Assembly (NCBI GenBank): GCA_003001975.1
Contig: PVUG01000007.1
Span: forward strand, 172,967 to 236,966
Reading direction: 5' to 3'
DNA from: Martelella mediterranea
GTDB lineage: Bacteria; Pseudomonadota; Alphaproteobacteria; Rhizobiales; Rhizobiaceae
Length of the DNA: 64,000 nucleotides
The notes below the pieces were generated by a model. That model ran no database searches. It was not told the DNA's origin and saw only the letters and a program-made list of their open reading frames with translations. This document shows positions 52,393 through 61,902 of this stretch, piece by piece; positions within the stretch are counted from its first letter, which is position 1; each line of letters opens with the position of its first letter. The translations under genes were made by a program, and so were the position numbers.

Positions 52393-54660
52393 ATGAATCA
52401 CCAAGCACCGAGTCCGCGTATTCTGCTCAAACGGCTCCGGGAACTGATGGCGGAGCCGCTGGAGCCGCAGGATCGCCTCGACCGTATCGTCGGCCAGATC
52501 GCCGATAATATGGTGGCGGCAGTGTGCTCGGTTTATGTCCTGCGGGCCGACAGCGTGCTTGAGCTTTACGCAACGCAGGGGTTGAAGCGCGACGCGGTTC
52601 ACCTGGCGAGCCTCAGGATGGGCCAGGGCCTGGTCGGCACGATTGCGGCTTCCGCGCGGCCGCTGAACCTGTCGGATGCCCAGTCGCACCCGGCCTTCCG
52701 CTATCTGCCGGAAACCGGCGAAGAGATTTATCACTCCTTCATGGGCGTGCCGATCCTGCGCGCCGGCCGCACCCTTGGCGTTCTCGTGGTCCAGAACACC
52801 GATGAGCATGCCTATAGCGAGGAAGAGGTCGAGGCGCTGCAGACGGGGGCCATGCTGCTGGCCGAACTGATCGCCTCCGGAGACCTGAAGAAAATCACCC
52901 GTCCGGGGATGGAACTCGACCTGACCCGCACGGTTTCGCTTTCCGGCGATGCCTATGGTGAAGGCATTGCGCTTGGCCATGCCGTGCTGCACGAGCCGCG
53001 CATCATGGTCAACAACCTCGTCAACGAGGACAGCGATGCCGAAATCGCGCGGCTGCGCGCGGCGATGGAAAAGCTGCGGTTCTCGATCGACGAGCTTTTG
53101 CAGCGCAACGATGTTTCCGCCGAGGGCGAGCACCGCGAGGTGCTGGAGACCTACCGGATGTTTGCCCATGACCGCGGCTGGGTCCGGCGGCTGGAAGAGG
53201 CGATCACGCTTGGTCTGACGGCCGAGGGTGCGGTGGAAAAGGTCCAGAGCGACACCAAGGCGCGGATGATCCGCCTGACCGACCCCTTCATGCGCGACCG
53301 CATGCATGATCTCGACGACCTTGCAAACCGGTTGCTGCGCCAGCTGACCGGCCATTCGGTCGATGCCGACGGCGAGGGTTTTCCCGACGACGCGATCATC
53401 GTCGCGCGCGCCATGGGCGCTGCCGAACTGCTCGACTATCCGCGCGAAAAGCTGCGCGGTCTCGTGCTGGAGGACGGATCGGCGACCAGCCATGTCATCA
53501 TCGTGGCGCGCGCCATGGGCATTCCGGTCATCGGACAGGCCACCGGCGTGGCAGCCCAGGTGGAAAACGGCGATGCCGTCATCGTCGACGGCGATGATGG
53601 CGAGGTGCATGTGCGCCCGCTCGATGCCGTGGTGACGGCTTATGAGGAAAAGCTGAGGCTCAGAGCGCGCCGCCAGGAACAGTTCCGCGCGCTTCGCTCC
53701 GTCGATCCGGTTTCGGCTGACGGCGTCAGGGTTCGGATGATGATGAATGCCGGGCTGCTGGTCGACCTGCCGCAGCTCGATGACAGCGGCGCGGAAGGCA
53801 TCGGTCTGTTCCGCACCGAGCTGCAGTTCATGATCGCTTCGCGCATGCCCAAGGCGGCCGAACAGGAAAGCTTCTACCGGCAGGTGCTCGATCATGCGGG
53901 CAATCGTCCCGTCACCTTCCGCACGCTCGATATCGGCTCCGACAAGGTGGTGTCCTATTTCCGTGCGCAGGAAGAGGAAAACCCGGCCATGGGCTGGCGC
54001 GCCATCCGGCTGGCGCTCGACCGGCCCTATCTGTTGCGCATGCAGCTTCGTGCCCTGATGAAGGCCACGGCCGGCGAAACGCTGAGAGTGATGGTGCCTA
54101 TGGTTTCCGAGGTCGGCGAAATTCGCGCGGCCCGGGCGCTGATGGCCAAGGAAGTGCAGCACCTCACCCGGTTCGGCCATCAGGTGCCGCGCCGGATCGA
54201 GCTTGGCGCCATGCTGGAAGTGCCGGCCCTTCTTTACGAGATCGACGAGCTGATGGCCGAGGTCGATTTCGTCTCCGTCGGGTCCAACGATCTCTACCAG
54301 TTCTTCATGGCGATCGATCGCGGCAACGCCCGTGTCGCCGACCGCTATGACACGGTCAGCAAACCGTTCCTCCGTATGCTGCGCGATATCGTGCGGGCGG
54401 GCGAGCGCAACAATGTGCCGGTGACGCTGTGCGGGGAATATGCCAGCAAACCGATTTCCGCCCTTGCGCTGTTTGCGATCGGCTATCGCTCGGTTTCGAT
54501 GTCGGCAACGGCCATCGGGCCGGTGAAGGCGATGCTGCTCGGTCTCGACATTGCCGCCGTCAGCGACGTTGTGAATGCGGCCCTCGACGACCCGTCCAAT
54601 CTGACGCCGATGCGCGCGCTGCTCGAGCGTTTCGCCAGCGAGCACAACATTCCGCTTTAG
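52393..54660 (+). CDS. ptsP: Phosphoenolpyruvate-protein phosphotransferase with GAF domain (nitrogen PTS EI)
   Basis: A 755-residue EI-Ntr protein. An N-terminal GAF domain covers about 15-150 (GLVGTIAASARPLNLSDAQS; HSFMGVPILRAGRTLGVLVV). The phosphohistidine is H367 in SATSHVIIVARAMGIPVIG. The PEP-binding barrel has GAEGIGLFRTELQFM and the active-site C680 in LCGEYASKP. It starts the phosphate relay to NPr and EIIA-Ntr, which senses nitrogen status. ATG 52393 (MNHQAPSPRILLKR) is preferred over ATG 52354, which touches a hairpin. The order lysC-ptsP-prfA is common in rhizobia. Confidence 0.93.
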   Translation: MNHQAPSPRILLKRLRELMAEPLEPQDRLDRIVGQIADNMVAAVCSVYVLRADSVLELYATQGLKRDAVHLASLRMGQGLVGTIAASARPLNLSDAQSHPAFRYLPETGEEIYHSFMGVPILRAGRTLGVLVVQNTDEHAYSEEEVEALQTGAMLLAELIASGDLKKITRPGMELDLTRTVSLSGDAYGEGIALGHAVLHEPRIMVNNLVNEDSDAEIARLRAAMEKLRFSIDELLQRNDVSAEGEHREVLETYRMFAHDRGWVRRLEEAITLGLTAEGAVEKVQSDTKARMIRLTDPFMRDRMHDLDDLANRLLRQLTGHSVDADGEGFPDDAIIVARAMGAAELLDYPREKLRGLVLEDGSATSHVIIVARAMGIPVIGQATGVAAQVENGDAVIVDGDDGEVHVRPLDAVVTAYEEKLRLRARRQEQFRALRSVDPVSADGVRVRMMMNAGLLVDLPQLDDSGAEGIGLFRTELQFMIASRMPKAAEQESFYRQVLDHAGNRPVTFRTLDIGSDKVVSYFRAQEEENPAMGWRAIRLALDRPYLLRMQLRALMKATAGETLRVMVPMVSEVGEIRAARALMAKEVQHLTRFGHQVPRRIELGAMLEVPALLYEIDELMAEVDFVSVGSNDLYQFFMAIDRGNARVADRYDTVSKPFLRMLRDIVRAGERNNVPVTLCGEYASKPISALALFAIGYRSVSMSATAIGPVKAMLLGLDIAAVSDVVNAALDDPSNLTPMRALLERFASEHNIPL

Positions 54661-54718
54661 CGACGCCCGAACAAAACAAAGCGGCAACAACACCAACAAC
54701 AAGCGGAGATGACGAGGC

Positions 54719-55801
54719 GTGGCGAGGCTACCACAGGAAAAGATGCGGGAACTGGAACGGCGGTTTTCCGAGGTCGAGGCGCGCATGTCATCGGGCCCCG
54801 ACGCGGAAACCTATGTGAAGCTCGCCTCCGAATATGCCGAGCTGGACCCGGTTGTCGCAAAAATCCGTGCTTATCAGGCTGCCGAAAGCGAGCTTGCCGA
54901 TCTCAACAGCCTGCTTGCCGACCGCGAGACCGAAAAGGAAATGCGCGCGCTGGCGGAAATGGAAGTGCCGGAACTGGAAGAGCGTATTGAGGCGCTGTCC
55001 GGCGAAATCCAGCTCCTGCTTTTGCCGCGCGATGCGGCGGACGAGAAAAGCGCGGTGCTGGAAATCCGCGCGGGAACCGGCGGCTCCGAGGCCGCGCTTT
55101 TCGCCGGCGACCTGTTTCGCATGTATGAGCGCTACGCATCGGACAAGGGCTGGAAGGTCGAGGTGTTGTCGGCCAGCGAGGGCGACGCCGGCGGTTACAA
55201 GGAAATCATCGCCTCTGTTTCCGGCAAGGGCGTGTTTTCACGGCTGAAATTCGAATCCGGCGTGCACCGGGTTCAACGTGTGCCGGAAACCGAAGCCGGT
55301 GGCCGTATCCACACCTCCGCCGCCACCGTTGCCGTTTTGCCGGAAGCCGAGGATATCGATATCGAAGTCCGCCCGGACGATATCCGCATCGATACGATGC
55401 GCTCGTCGGGGGCAGGTGGCCAGCACGTCAACACCACCGATTCGGCGGTGCGCATCACCCATATTCCCACCGGCATCGTCGTCACCAGCTCGGAAAAGTC
55501 GCAGCACCAGAACCGGGCAAAGGCGATGCAGGTTCTGCGCGCCAAGCTTTTCGACATGGAACGTCAGCGCGCCGACAGCGAGCGCTCCGCCGACCGCAAG
55601 AGCCAGGTTGGCTCCGGCGACCGCTCCGAGCGTATCCGCACCTATAATTTTCCGCAGGGGCGCGTCACCGACCACCGCATCAATCTCACGCTTTACAAGC
55701 TCGATCAGGTGATTGCCGGCGATCTTGACGAGATCGTCGATGCACTGGTCGCCGATTACCAGGCCGGCCAGCTTGCCCTTCTCGGCGTTCAGGACGGTTG
55801 A
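54719..55801 (+). CDS. prfA: Peptide chain release factor 1
   Basis: A 360-residue factor that ends translation at UAA and UAG. The ribosome catalytic GGQ is at 233-235 in [20 protein letters not shown], and the region HTSAATVAV near 195-203 holds the codon-reading area. A long N-terminal coiled coil comes first (about 5-100). The start is a GTG at 54719, giving [15 protein letters not shown] as in related proteins. The next gene, prmC, methylates the GGQ glutamine. Confidence 0.95.
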   Translation: MARLPQEKMRELERRFSEVEARMSSGPDAETYVKLASEYAELDPVVAKIRAYQAAESELADLNSLLADRETEKEMRALAEMEVPELEERIEALSGEIQLLLLPRDAADEKSAVLEIRAGTGGSEAALFAGDLFRMYERYASDKGWKVEVLSASEGDAGGYKEIIASVSGKGVFSRLKFESGVHRVQRVPETEAGGRIHTSAATVAVLPEAEDIDIEVRPDDIRIDTMRSSGAGGQHVNTTDSAVRITHIPTGIVVTSSEKSQHQNRAKAMQVLRAKLFDMERQRADSERSADRKSQVGSGDRSERIRTYNFPQGRVTDHRINLTLYKLDQVIAGDLDEIVDALVADYQAGQLALLGVQDG

Positions 55802-55811
55802 GGAAACGGGC

Positions 55812-56678
55812 GTGGCGACACTTCAGGCGATCTATCGTCAGGCCGTTGACGCCTTTGCCGCAGCCGGGCTCGATGCCCCGGCAGACGACGCCCGGCATCT
55901 GGTGAGTGGCATACTCGGCCTTTCGCTTTCCGGGATGATGAGCGAGGGCGCGCGCGAACTGGAGGCTGACGAGGAGGCTGCCGTTGCGGCGGCCGTCAAA
56001 AGGCGGCTTGCCCGCGAACCGGTCTACCGGATCCTCGGCGCCCGCGAATTCTACGGGCTCGATTTCATGCTGTCTGACGATACGCTGGAACCGCGGCCGG
56101 ATACGGAAATTCTGGTCGAGCACTGTCTGCCCTGGCTTGAACGGGCGGTGCAGCGCAACGGGGCTGCCCGCATTGTCGATCTGGGTACCGGAACCGGGGC
56201 CATTGCGGTCGCACTTTTGAAAAATTGTGCCGAAACCACAGCACTGGCGACAGATATTGCCGAAGGGGCTCTTGAAACGGCGCGCGCCAATGCCTTGATA
56301 AATGGTGTTGCAGACCGTTTCGTCACCAGGCGCGGGCCGTGGTTTTCCGCGGTGCAGGGTCGTTTCGACATGATTGTGTCAAATCCGCCCTATATCGTGT
56401 CTGATGTGATCGCCACGCTGGCGCCGGAGGTGCGGGAGCATGATCCCGCTCTTGCGCTGGACGGCGGTGCAGACGGTCTTGACGCCTATCGGGCAATCGC
56501 GGCGCAAGCCGATGCTCATCTCGCCGAAAATGGCGTTATCGCGCTAGAAATCGGCTTTGACCAGAAGGACATGGTAACAGCAATCTTCTGTGAAGCGGGC
56601 TTCACGCCGGTGGAAAGCCATCGGGATCTGGGCGGAAATGACCGCGTTGTCATTTTTGCAAGCGCTCGGAAAAGCTGA
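55812..56678 (+). CDS. prmC: Release factor glutamine methyltransferase
   Basis: A 288-residue SAM-dependent enzyme that methylates the glutamine of the release-factor GGQ motif. The SAM-binding motif is IVDLGTGTGAIAVAL near 121-135. The catalytic NPPY lies at 191-194 in VSNPPYIVSD. The helical N-terminal domain binds the release factor (EPVYRILGAREFYGLDF near 65-81). The start is a GTG at 55812 with AGGA upstream, ten bases after prfA, so the two are coupled. Confidence 0.94.
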   Translation: MATLQAIYRQAVDAFAAAGLDAPADDARHLVSGILGLSLSGMMSEGARELEADEEAAVAAAVKRRLAREPVYRILGAREFYGLDFMLSDDTLEPRPDTEILVEHCLPWLERAVQRNGAARIVDLGTGTGAIAVALLKNCAETTALATDIAEGALETARANALINGVADRFVTRRGPWFSAVQGRFDMIVSNPPYIVSDVIATLAPEVREHDPALALDGGADGLDAYRAIAAQADAHLAENGVIALEIGFDQKDMVTAIFCEAGFTPVESHRDLGGNDRVVIFASARKS

Positions 56679-56996
56679 AAATCGCCCCGGGTCCGGCCTT
56701 TTTGAAAACAGGTGAAGAAAGGGCTTGGAATTTCGGGACAAGCACGATAGGTTGCACGCACGCAAAACGGTGACTGAAAGAAACAGCGATTCGTCGCTTG
56801 GCCGCAGTCTCAAGGTTTTCCGTCCAATGTTGGTTCATTGTGACATGCCGTTTTTTGCGTGATTCAGGTATTTGGATTCCACGAATGGCAGCGCGTGTTT
56901 TGCCCTGCCGACGGGGCTATGCCGTCATGTTTCGCTGATGCGAAAGCGGTAGACGGACAAGCTCGACCATTGACAGAAAATTCAGGTGAATACTCC
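56679..56996. other. Gene-free stretch before the DUF4167 gene
   Basis: No coding sequence or RNA fold was recognised in these 318 bases. A TTGACA at 56970-56975 has no matching -10 box. The Shine-Dalgarno AGGTGA at 56984-56989 belongs to the DUF4167 gene. The promoter of that gene is probably in this stretch. Confidence 0.5.
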
Positions 56997-57755
56997 ATGA
57001 GGCCAGGACAGCAGAATAAGCGCAGCCGGGGGCGCGGCGGCAATAATAACTTTAACCGCAAGGGCGCCAACCCGCTGACCCGGACCTATGACAGTACCGG
57101 TCCTGATGTGAAGGTGCGGGGCACCGCGCAGCATGTCGCCGAGAAGTACATGTCGCTTGCGCGGGACGCGCAAAGTTCGGGCGACCGTGTCATGGCGGAG
57201 AACTACCTCCAGCACGCCGAGCACTATAACCGCATCATCGCAGCCGCCCAGTCCCAGCTTCAGGAGCGCCATCAGCGTGACGACCGCTCCGACAGCAATG
57301 ACGACAATGACGATAATGCGGCGAGGAAGAACAACAATAACGGCAACCAGCCGTCGGCCGATGAGCGCAGCGAACGCAAGGAACAGCCGCGCAGGCAGGA
57401 AAAACAGGTTGATGCCGACGGGCCGCAGCCGGTTATCGACGGAACACCCGCCGAAGTTGCAGCCGAAGAGGCTGACGGGCAGCCGGCGCCGAAGTCGCGC
57501 CGTCGCACGCCGGCCGCCAGCCGCCCGCGCCGCACCAAGCGTGCCGCCGCCGAAAATAGCGGCGAGGAAGGCAATGCCGCTCCCGCCGAGGTGAACGCTG
57601 CCGAGGCAAATGCCGCAGAGGCGGAAGCCCCGAAAAAGCCGGCACGTCGCCGCCGCACGCCAAAGGCCGAAGCCGGTGCAGATGATGCGTCCGCCAAGGA
57701 CACGCCTGCCGACAAGGACAAGACGCCGGCCATGGCGGACGGTCCTTCGGAATAA
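56997..57755 (+). CDS. DUF4167 protein, disordered, possible RNA-binding
   Basis: A 252-residue alphaproteobacterial protein. The conserved DUF4167 domain is at about 1-85: RPGQQNKRSRGRGGNNNFNR, NPLTRTYDSTGPDVKVRGTA, then HVAEKYMSLARDAQSSGDRV and AENYLQHAEHYNRI. The rest is low-complexity: a D/N-rich stretch (98-120) then a lysine-, arginine-, alanine- and proline-rich tail resembling histone-H1-like tails. The basic RGRGG start suggests RNA binding, but function is unknown. The position after prmC is usual for rhizobia. A strong terminator follows. Confidence 0.85.
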   Translation: MRPGQQNKRSRGRGGNNNFNRKGANPLTRTYDSTGPDVKVRGTAQHVAEKYMSLARDAQSSGDRVMAENYLQHAEHYNRIIAAAQSQLQERHQRDDRSDSNDDNDDNAARKNNNNGNQPSADERSERKEQPRRQEKQVDADGPQPVIDGTPAEVAAEEADGQPAPKSRRRTPAASRPRRTKRAAAENSGEEGNAAPAEVNAAEANAAEAEAPKKPARRRRTPKAEAGADDASAKDTPADKDKTPAMADGPSE

Positions 57756-57780
57756 GCGCCACGCTTTCAGAATTCTCGCA

Positions 57781-57822
57781 AACAGGCCCGGTCATGATGT
57801 CCGGGCCTGTTTCGTTTGTTTT
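57781..57822 (+). terminator. Rho-independent terminator after the DUF4167 gene
   Basis: AACAGGCCCGG (57781-57791) pairs with CCGGGCCTGTT (57801-57811), an 11-pair stem with a nine-base loop. TCGTTTGTTTT follows. It separates the DUF4167 gene from cmk. Confidence 0.85.
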
Positions 57823-57902
57823 CCGCCGGATGCGTTCGATAACCGGTTTTTATCTTTGCGGTGATGCGCTATGTCACGGTCAAACGGAACGGGACGATCT
57901 TC

Positions 57903-58535
57903 ATGGGCTTTGTCATCGCAATCGACGGACCGGCGGCGGCCGGCAAGGGTACGCTCGCACGCAAGCTTGCCGAACATTACGGTTTGCCGCATCTCGATAC
58001 CGGCCTGACCTATCGGGCCACCGCCGAGGCGCTTGTCGATGCGGGAAAACCCCTTGATGACGAAACGATTGCCGCAGAAACCGCCGCCGCGATTGATCTC
58101 GGCAATCTCGATCGCGCCGTACTGTCGGCGCACGAAATCGGTGAAGCGGCATCGAAAGTCGCCGCCATGCCGTCGGTGCGCGTGGCGCTGGTCGAAGCCC
58201 AGCGGCGTTTTGCCGAGGCTGGCCGGGGCGCAGTGCTCGACGGCCGCGATATCGGCACGGTGGTTTGCCCCGATGCGCCGGTGAAGCTTTATGTGACGGC
58301 CGATGCGGAAATTCGCGCCAGACGGCGTTATGACGAGATCGTGGCCAGGGGCGAGACGGCGGATTTCACGCAGATTCTGGACGATGTGCGCCGCCGCGAC
58401 GAACGCGATATGGGGCGAAAGGACAGTCCCTTGCGCCCCGCGGACGATGCGCACTTGCTTGATACGTCCAAAATGGGTATAGAAGCCGCGTTTCGGGCCG
58501 CCTGCGCTTATGTGGACAAGCGGCTCGACCCGTAA
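57903..58535 (+). CDS. cmk: Cytidylate kinase
   Basis: A 210-residue kinase that phosphorylates CMP and dCMP. The P-loop is [17 protein letters not shown] at 7-23, followed by [11 protein letters not shown] near 35-45. The substrate-binding stretch [18 protein letters not shown] lies near 113-130, and [17 protein letters not shown] near 170-186. ATG 57903 gives MGFVIAIDG, the usual start; an upstream in-frame ATG at 57861 would add a 14-residue extension. It precedes rpsA, a common alphaproteobacterial order. Confidence 0.94.
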   Translation: MGFVIAIDGPAAAGKGTLARKLAEHYGLPHLDTGLTYRATAEALVDAGKPLDDETIAAETAAAIDLGNLDRAVLSAHEIGEAASKVAAMPSVRVALVEAQRRFAEAGRGAVLDGRDIGTVVCPDAPVKLYVTADAEIRARRRYDEIVARGETADFTQILDDVRRRDERDMGRKDSPLRPADDAHLLDTSKMGIEAAFRAACAYVDKRLDP

Positions 58536-58706
58536 TGCATGCGGAGGAGGCTCCGCAAATTGAGGTTTTCACTGCATCCATGCGCCGGAATGCTCTTTCG
58601 CCCTGAAACAGGGTGAAGAGGGATGCGGTGACAGCCAAAGATCAACACCAGCCACCGGCGCAACGCGTGTTCGGCCTGAAATGACCGACACGATCCAGGA
58701 GTTTTT

Positions 58707-60413
58707 ATGACTGCACAAACCCCCACGCGCGACGATTTCGCCGCAATGCTCGAGGAATCCTTCGGCGCGAACAATGATCTTGCCGAAGGCTATGTTGCCA
58801 AGGGCCTGGTCACCGCCATTGAAAAGGATATGGCCATCATCGACGTCGGCCTGAAGGTCGAAGGTCGTGTGCCGCTGAAGGAATTCGGCGTGCGCGGCAA
58901 GGATGGCGAGCTGAAGGCCGGCGACGAAGTTGAAGTCTATGTCGAGCGCATCGAAAACGCGCTGGGCGAGGCTGTTCTGTCGCGTGAGAAGGCCCGTCGC
59001 GAAGAGGCTTGGGTCAAGCTCGAAGCCAAGTTCGAGGCCGGCGAGCGCGTCGAAGGTCAGATCTTCAACCAGGTCAAGGGTGGCTTCACGGTCGACCTCG
59101 ACGGTGCGATCGCCTTCCTGCCGCGTTCCCAGGTGGACATCCGTCCGATCCGCGACGTATCCCCGCTGATGCACACGCCGCAGCCGTTCGAAATCCTCAA
59201 GATGGACAAGCGCCGCGGCAACATCGTCGTTTCGCGCCGGACCGTTCTTGAAGAAAGCCGTGCGGAACAGCGTTCGGAAATCGTCCAGAACCTCGAAGAG
59301 GGCCAGGTCGTTGAAGGTGTTGTCAAGAACATCACCGATTACGGCGCCTTCGTTGATCTCGGCGGCATCGACGGTCTGCTGCATGTCACCGACATGGCAT
59401 GGCGTCGCGTCAACCACCCGACCGAGCTTCTGTCCATCGGCCAGAACGTCAAGGTTCAGATCATCCGCATCAACCAGGAAACGCACCGTATTTCGCTGGG
59501 TATGAAGCAGCTTGAAGCTGACCCGTGGGATGGCATCCAGGCCAAGTATCCGGAAGGCAAGAAGATTTCCGGTACCGTCACGAACATCACTGATTACGGT
59601 GCGTTCGTCGAGCTGGAGCCGGGCATCGAAGGCCTGATCCACATCTCGGAAATGTCCTGGACCAAGAAGAACGTCCACCCCGGCAAGATCCTGTCGACCA
59701 CGCAGGATGTCGAAGTCGTCGTTCTCGAAGTCGATCCGGCCAAGCGCCGCATTTCGCTCGGTCTCAAGCAGACGCTTGAAAATCCGTGGGAAGCCTTCTC
59801 CTTCTCGCATCCGTCCGGTACGGAAGTCGAAGGCGAGATCAAGAACAAGACCGAATTCGGCCTGTTCATCGGTCTCGAAGGCGATGTCGACGGCATGGTT
59901 CACCTTTCCGATCTCGACTGGAACCGTCCGGGCGAGCAGGTCATCGAGGAATACAACAAGGGCGATATCGTCAAGGCTGTTGTTCTCGATGTGGACATCG
60001 AAAAGGAACGCATCTCGCTCGGCATCAAGCAGCTCGGCAAGGATTCGCTGACGGAAGCAGCTGCTTCCGGCGAACTGCGCAAGGGTGCTGTTGTTTCCTG
60101 CGAAGTGACCGACACCAACGATGGCGGCGTCGAAGTCAAGCTCGTCAACCACGACGATGTCTCGGCCTTCATCCGCCGTTCGGATCTGGCCCGCGACCGC
60201 GACGAGCAGCGCCCCGAGCGTTTCTCGGTCGGCCAGGTGTTCGACGCCCGCGTCACCAACTTCTCCAAGCGCGACCGCAAGGTCATGCTCTCCATCAAGG
60301 CGCTTGAAATCGCCGAGGAGAAGGAAGCTGTTGCACAGTTCGGTTCGTCCGACAGTGGCGCTTCGCTTGGCGACATTCTCGGCGCAGCCCTGAAGGGCCG
60401 CGACGACCAGTAA
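58707..60413 (+). CDS. rpsA: 30S ribosomal protein S1
   Basis: A 568-residue protein that brings mRNA to the ribosome. Six S1 (OB-fold) repeats are visible, for example near 35 (KGLVTAIEKDMAIIDVGLKV), 123 (GQIFNQVKGGFTVDLDGAIA), 210 (NITDYGAFVDLGGIDGLLHV), 295 (NITDYGAFVELEPGIEGLIH), 382 (KTEFGLFIGLEGDVDGMVHL) and 470 (VTDTNDGGVEVKLVNHDD). AGGAG precedes the ATG. The codon use is visibly stronger (AAG, CTC/CTG, GTC) than in neighbouring genes, as for highly expressed genes. Confidence 0.96.
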   Translation: MTAQTPTRDDFAAMLEESFGANNDLAEGYVAKGLVTAIEKDMAIIDVGLKVEGRVPLKEFGVRGKDGELKAGDEVEVYVERIENALGEAVLSREKARREEAWVKLEAKFEAGERVEGQIFNQVKGGFTVDLDGAIAFLPRSQVDIRPIRDVSPLMHTPQPFEILKMDKRRGNIVVSRRTVLEESRAEQRSEIVQNLEEGQVVEGVVKNITDYGAFVDLGGIDGLLHVTDMAWRRVNHPTELLSIGQNVKVQIIRINQETHRISLGMKQLEADPWDGIQAKYPEGKKISGTVTNITDYGAFVELEPGIEGLIHISEMSWTKKNVHPGKILSTTQDVEVVVLEVDPAKRRISLGLKQTLENPWEAFSFSHPSGTEVEGEIKNKTEFGLFIGLEGDVDGMVHLSDLDWNRPGEQVIEEYNKGDIVKAVVLDVDIEKERISLGIKQLGKDSLTEAAASGELRKGAVVSCEVTDTNDGGVEVKLVNHDDVSAFIRRSDLARDRDEQRPERFSVGQVFDARVTNFSKRDRKVMLSIKALEIAEEKEAVAQFGSSDSGASLGDILGAALKGRDDQ

Positions 60414-60440
60414 GCACTGCTTGCTCTTTTGAATATCGAA

Positions 60441-60470
60441 CCGCCGGGTGGCAACGCCCGGCGGTTTTTT
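60441..60470 (+). terminator. Rho-independent terminator of rpsA
   Basis: CCGCCGGG (60441-60448) pairs with CCCGGCGG (60457-60464), and TTTTTT follows at 60465-60470. Confidence 0.92.
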
Positions 60471-60542
60471 GTTGTGCCTGTTGTCTTGACCTCAGTCGGC
60501 CGGTTTCCGATGTTTGAGGGAGGAAGAGCGAAGGAAAAGACC

Positions 60543-60896
60543 ATGGCCAAGAAGACGCCGATATTGCCCGGAACGAACAGCAGGCCGCTCGATCCCGAGA
60601 TGGATGCCCTGCAATACGAGATCATGCAGGAGACGGCGCAGGCGCTGGGGCGGATCGGACGGCGGCTGGAGGAGGCGCTGGCAGCGCTGAAGCGCCATGA
60701 CGAGACGCCGGGTTCCAATCAGGACCGCGACGAACTGGTGCAGGCGGCGGCCGACCGGGCCTTTGCGCTGTTCATCCAGCGTGACTATCTGGGGCTCAGG
60801 ACCGATCATCATCTGAAATCGACCTATGATATTCCCCGCGAGGTGATGTTGCGCGTCGGCGTGATGAAGAAGGCCGAAAAGGCCGACAAGACCTGA
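60543..60896 (+). CDS. Conserved hypothetical small protein
   Basis: A 117-residue soluble protein of unknown function. It is largely helical: MAKKTPILPGTNSRPLDPEM is followed by a helix DALQYEIMQETAQALGRIGR, then RLEEALAALKRHD. The C-terminus has AFALFIQRDYLGLRTDHHLK and YDIPREVMLRVGVMKKAEK. AAGGA lies eight bases upstream of the ATG. Its terminator is shared with the convergent DUF465 gene. No function is inferred. Confidence 0.75.
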   Translation: MAKKTPILPGTNSRPLDPEMDALQYEIMQETAQALGRIGRRLEEALAALKRHDETPGSNQDRDELVQAAADRAFALFIQRDYLGLRTDHHLKSTYDIPREVMLRVGVMKKAEKADKT

Positions 60897-60897
60897 A

Positions 60898-60924
60898 AAC
60901 GCCCCGGTCAAAAGCCGGGGCGTT
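60898..60924. terminator. Terminator hairpin between converging small genes
   Basis: AACGCCCCGG (60898-60907) pairs with CCGGGGCGTT (60915-60924), a ten-pair stem with a seven-base loop. The flanking A-rich and T-rich bases are short, so strength is moderate in either direction. Confidence 0.65.
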
Positions 60925-60947
60925 GCATTCCTGGAAAGGGACTATGA

Positions 60948-61121
60948 TCAGTTCACAGATTGCTGAAGGCGCTCGATTTCGTCCTTGAGCACAAGTTTCT
61001 TGCGTTTGAGTTCTGCAATTTCCTCATCTTGACTGGATGGCGAGGAGATCACGTTCTGCAGCTCTTTTTCGAGCGCGGAATGTTTTTCCTCAAGGGCGGC
61101 AAGGTGGGTCTGAACTGTCAT
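60948..61121 (-). CDS. DUF465 (YdcH-like) small coiled-coil protein
   Basis: A 57-residue protein: it begins MTVQTHLAALEEKHSALEKE and ends LKDEIERLQQSVN. It is a two-helix hairpin with heptad leucines. The motif KRKKLVLKDEIERL near 39-52 is the DUF465 signature (usual form KKKRLALKDEI). The function is unknown, but these proteins often occur near purE in rhizobia. An AGGAAGGA site lies upstream. Confidence 0.85.
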   Translation of the reverse strand: MTVQTHLAALEEKHSALEKELQNVISSPSSQDEEIAELKRKKLVLKDEIERLQQSVN

Positions 61122-61394
61122 TTCAACACGTCCTTCCTTTGTTTATCGCCGCAGGGTGCGGCGCCTCGTCATCGATTTGCAATAAAACAATGCCATGTTT
61201 CAGCACACTTGTCGAAGGCGGAAATGTGATTTTCCGGCGGCATTTTCAATGTCTGCGCTATCACCGCTCGCAAGCTCGCTTTTCACCGAAAACGAATGAT
61301 GCTAAAGCCGTTTTCAGGCCCTTTTCGGCCACATTTGACCGTGGCCTCGTCGCGGTTTCGCCAGAACTGGAATTACGACTGAAACGGAAGGCCG

Positions 61395-61898
61395 ATGAGC
61401 CCGATCATGAATCCGCCCGTCGCCATTGCCATGGGCTCCCAGTCAGACTGGGAAACGATGAAGAATGCTGCCGATACGCTCGATGTTCTCGAAATCGACT
61501 ATGATGCGCGTATCATCTCGGCCCATCGCACGCCGGACCGGCTTTACGACTTTGCTCGCGGTGCGCGCGGCGAAGGGTTTCAGGTCATCATCGCCGGCGC
61601 CGGCGGTGCGGCCCATCTGCCGGGCATGCTGGCGGCCATGACGCCGCTGCCGGTGTTCGGCGTTCCGGTCCAGTCGCGTGCGCTTTCCGGCCAGGACAGC
61701 CTGCTTTCAATCGTGCAGATGCCGGCGGGCGTGCCTGTTGGAACGCTGGCGATCGGCAAGGCGGGTGCCGTCAATGCCGCGCTGCTTGCCGCCGCCGTTC
61801 TGGCGCTCTCGGACGAGGAGCTTGCCGGCAGGCTCGATGACTATCGGGCCCGTCAGGCGGCCCATGTCGCAGAATATCCCATCGACAAGGATGAGTGA
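61395..61898 (+). CDS. purE: 5-(carboxyamino)imidazole ribonucleotide mutase
   Basis: A 167-residue enzyme of purine synthesis that moves the carboxyl group of N5-CAIR to give [16 protein letters not shown] near 14-25, the catalytic histidine in [10 protein letters not shown] near 41-50, and [15 protein letters not shown] near 67-81 are the family signatures, with [15 protein letters not shown] later. The start ATG at 61395 is close to its GGAAGG site; ATG 61407 is an alternative. It is followed directly by purK. Confidence 0.95.
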   Translation: MSPIMNPPVAIAMGSQSDWETMKNAADTLDVLEIDYDARIISAHRTPDRLYDFARGARGEGFQVIIAGAGGAAHLPGMLAAMTPLPVFGVPVQSRALSGQDSLLSIVQMPAGVPVGTLAIGKAGAVNAALLAAAVLALSDEELAGRLDDYRARQAAHVAEYPIDKDE

Positions 61899-61902
61899 GT
61901 CC

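Noticed and set aside
52273..54786. Open frame of 837 codons on the minus strand opposite ptsP
   Set aside because: Entirely opposite the ptsP gene, with a low-complexity, histidine/arginine-rich composition and no family pattern.
58569..60152. Open frame of 527 codons on the minus strand opposite rpsA
   Set aside because: It mirrors the S1 repeats; it results from biased codon use in rpsA and has no ribosome site or family match.
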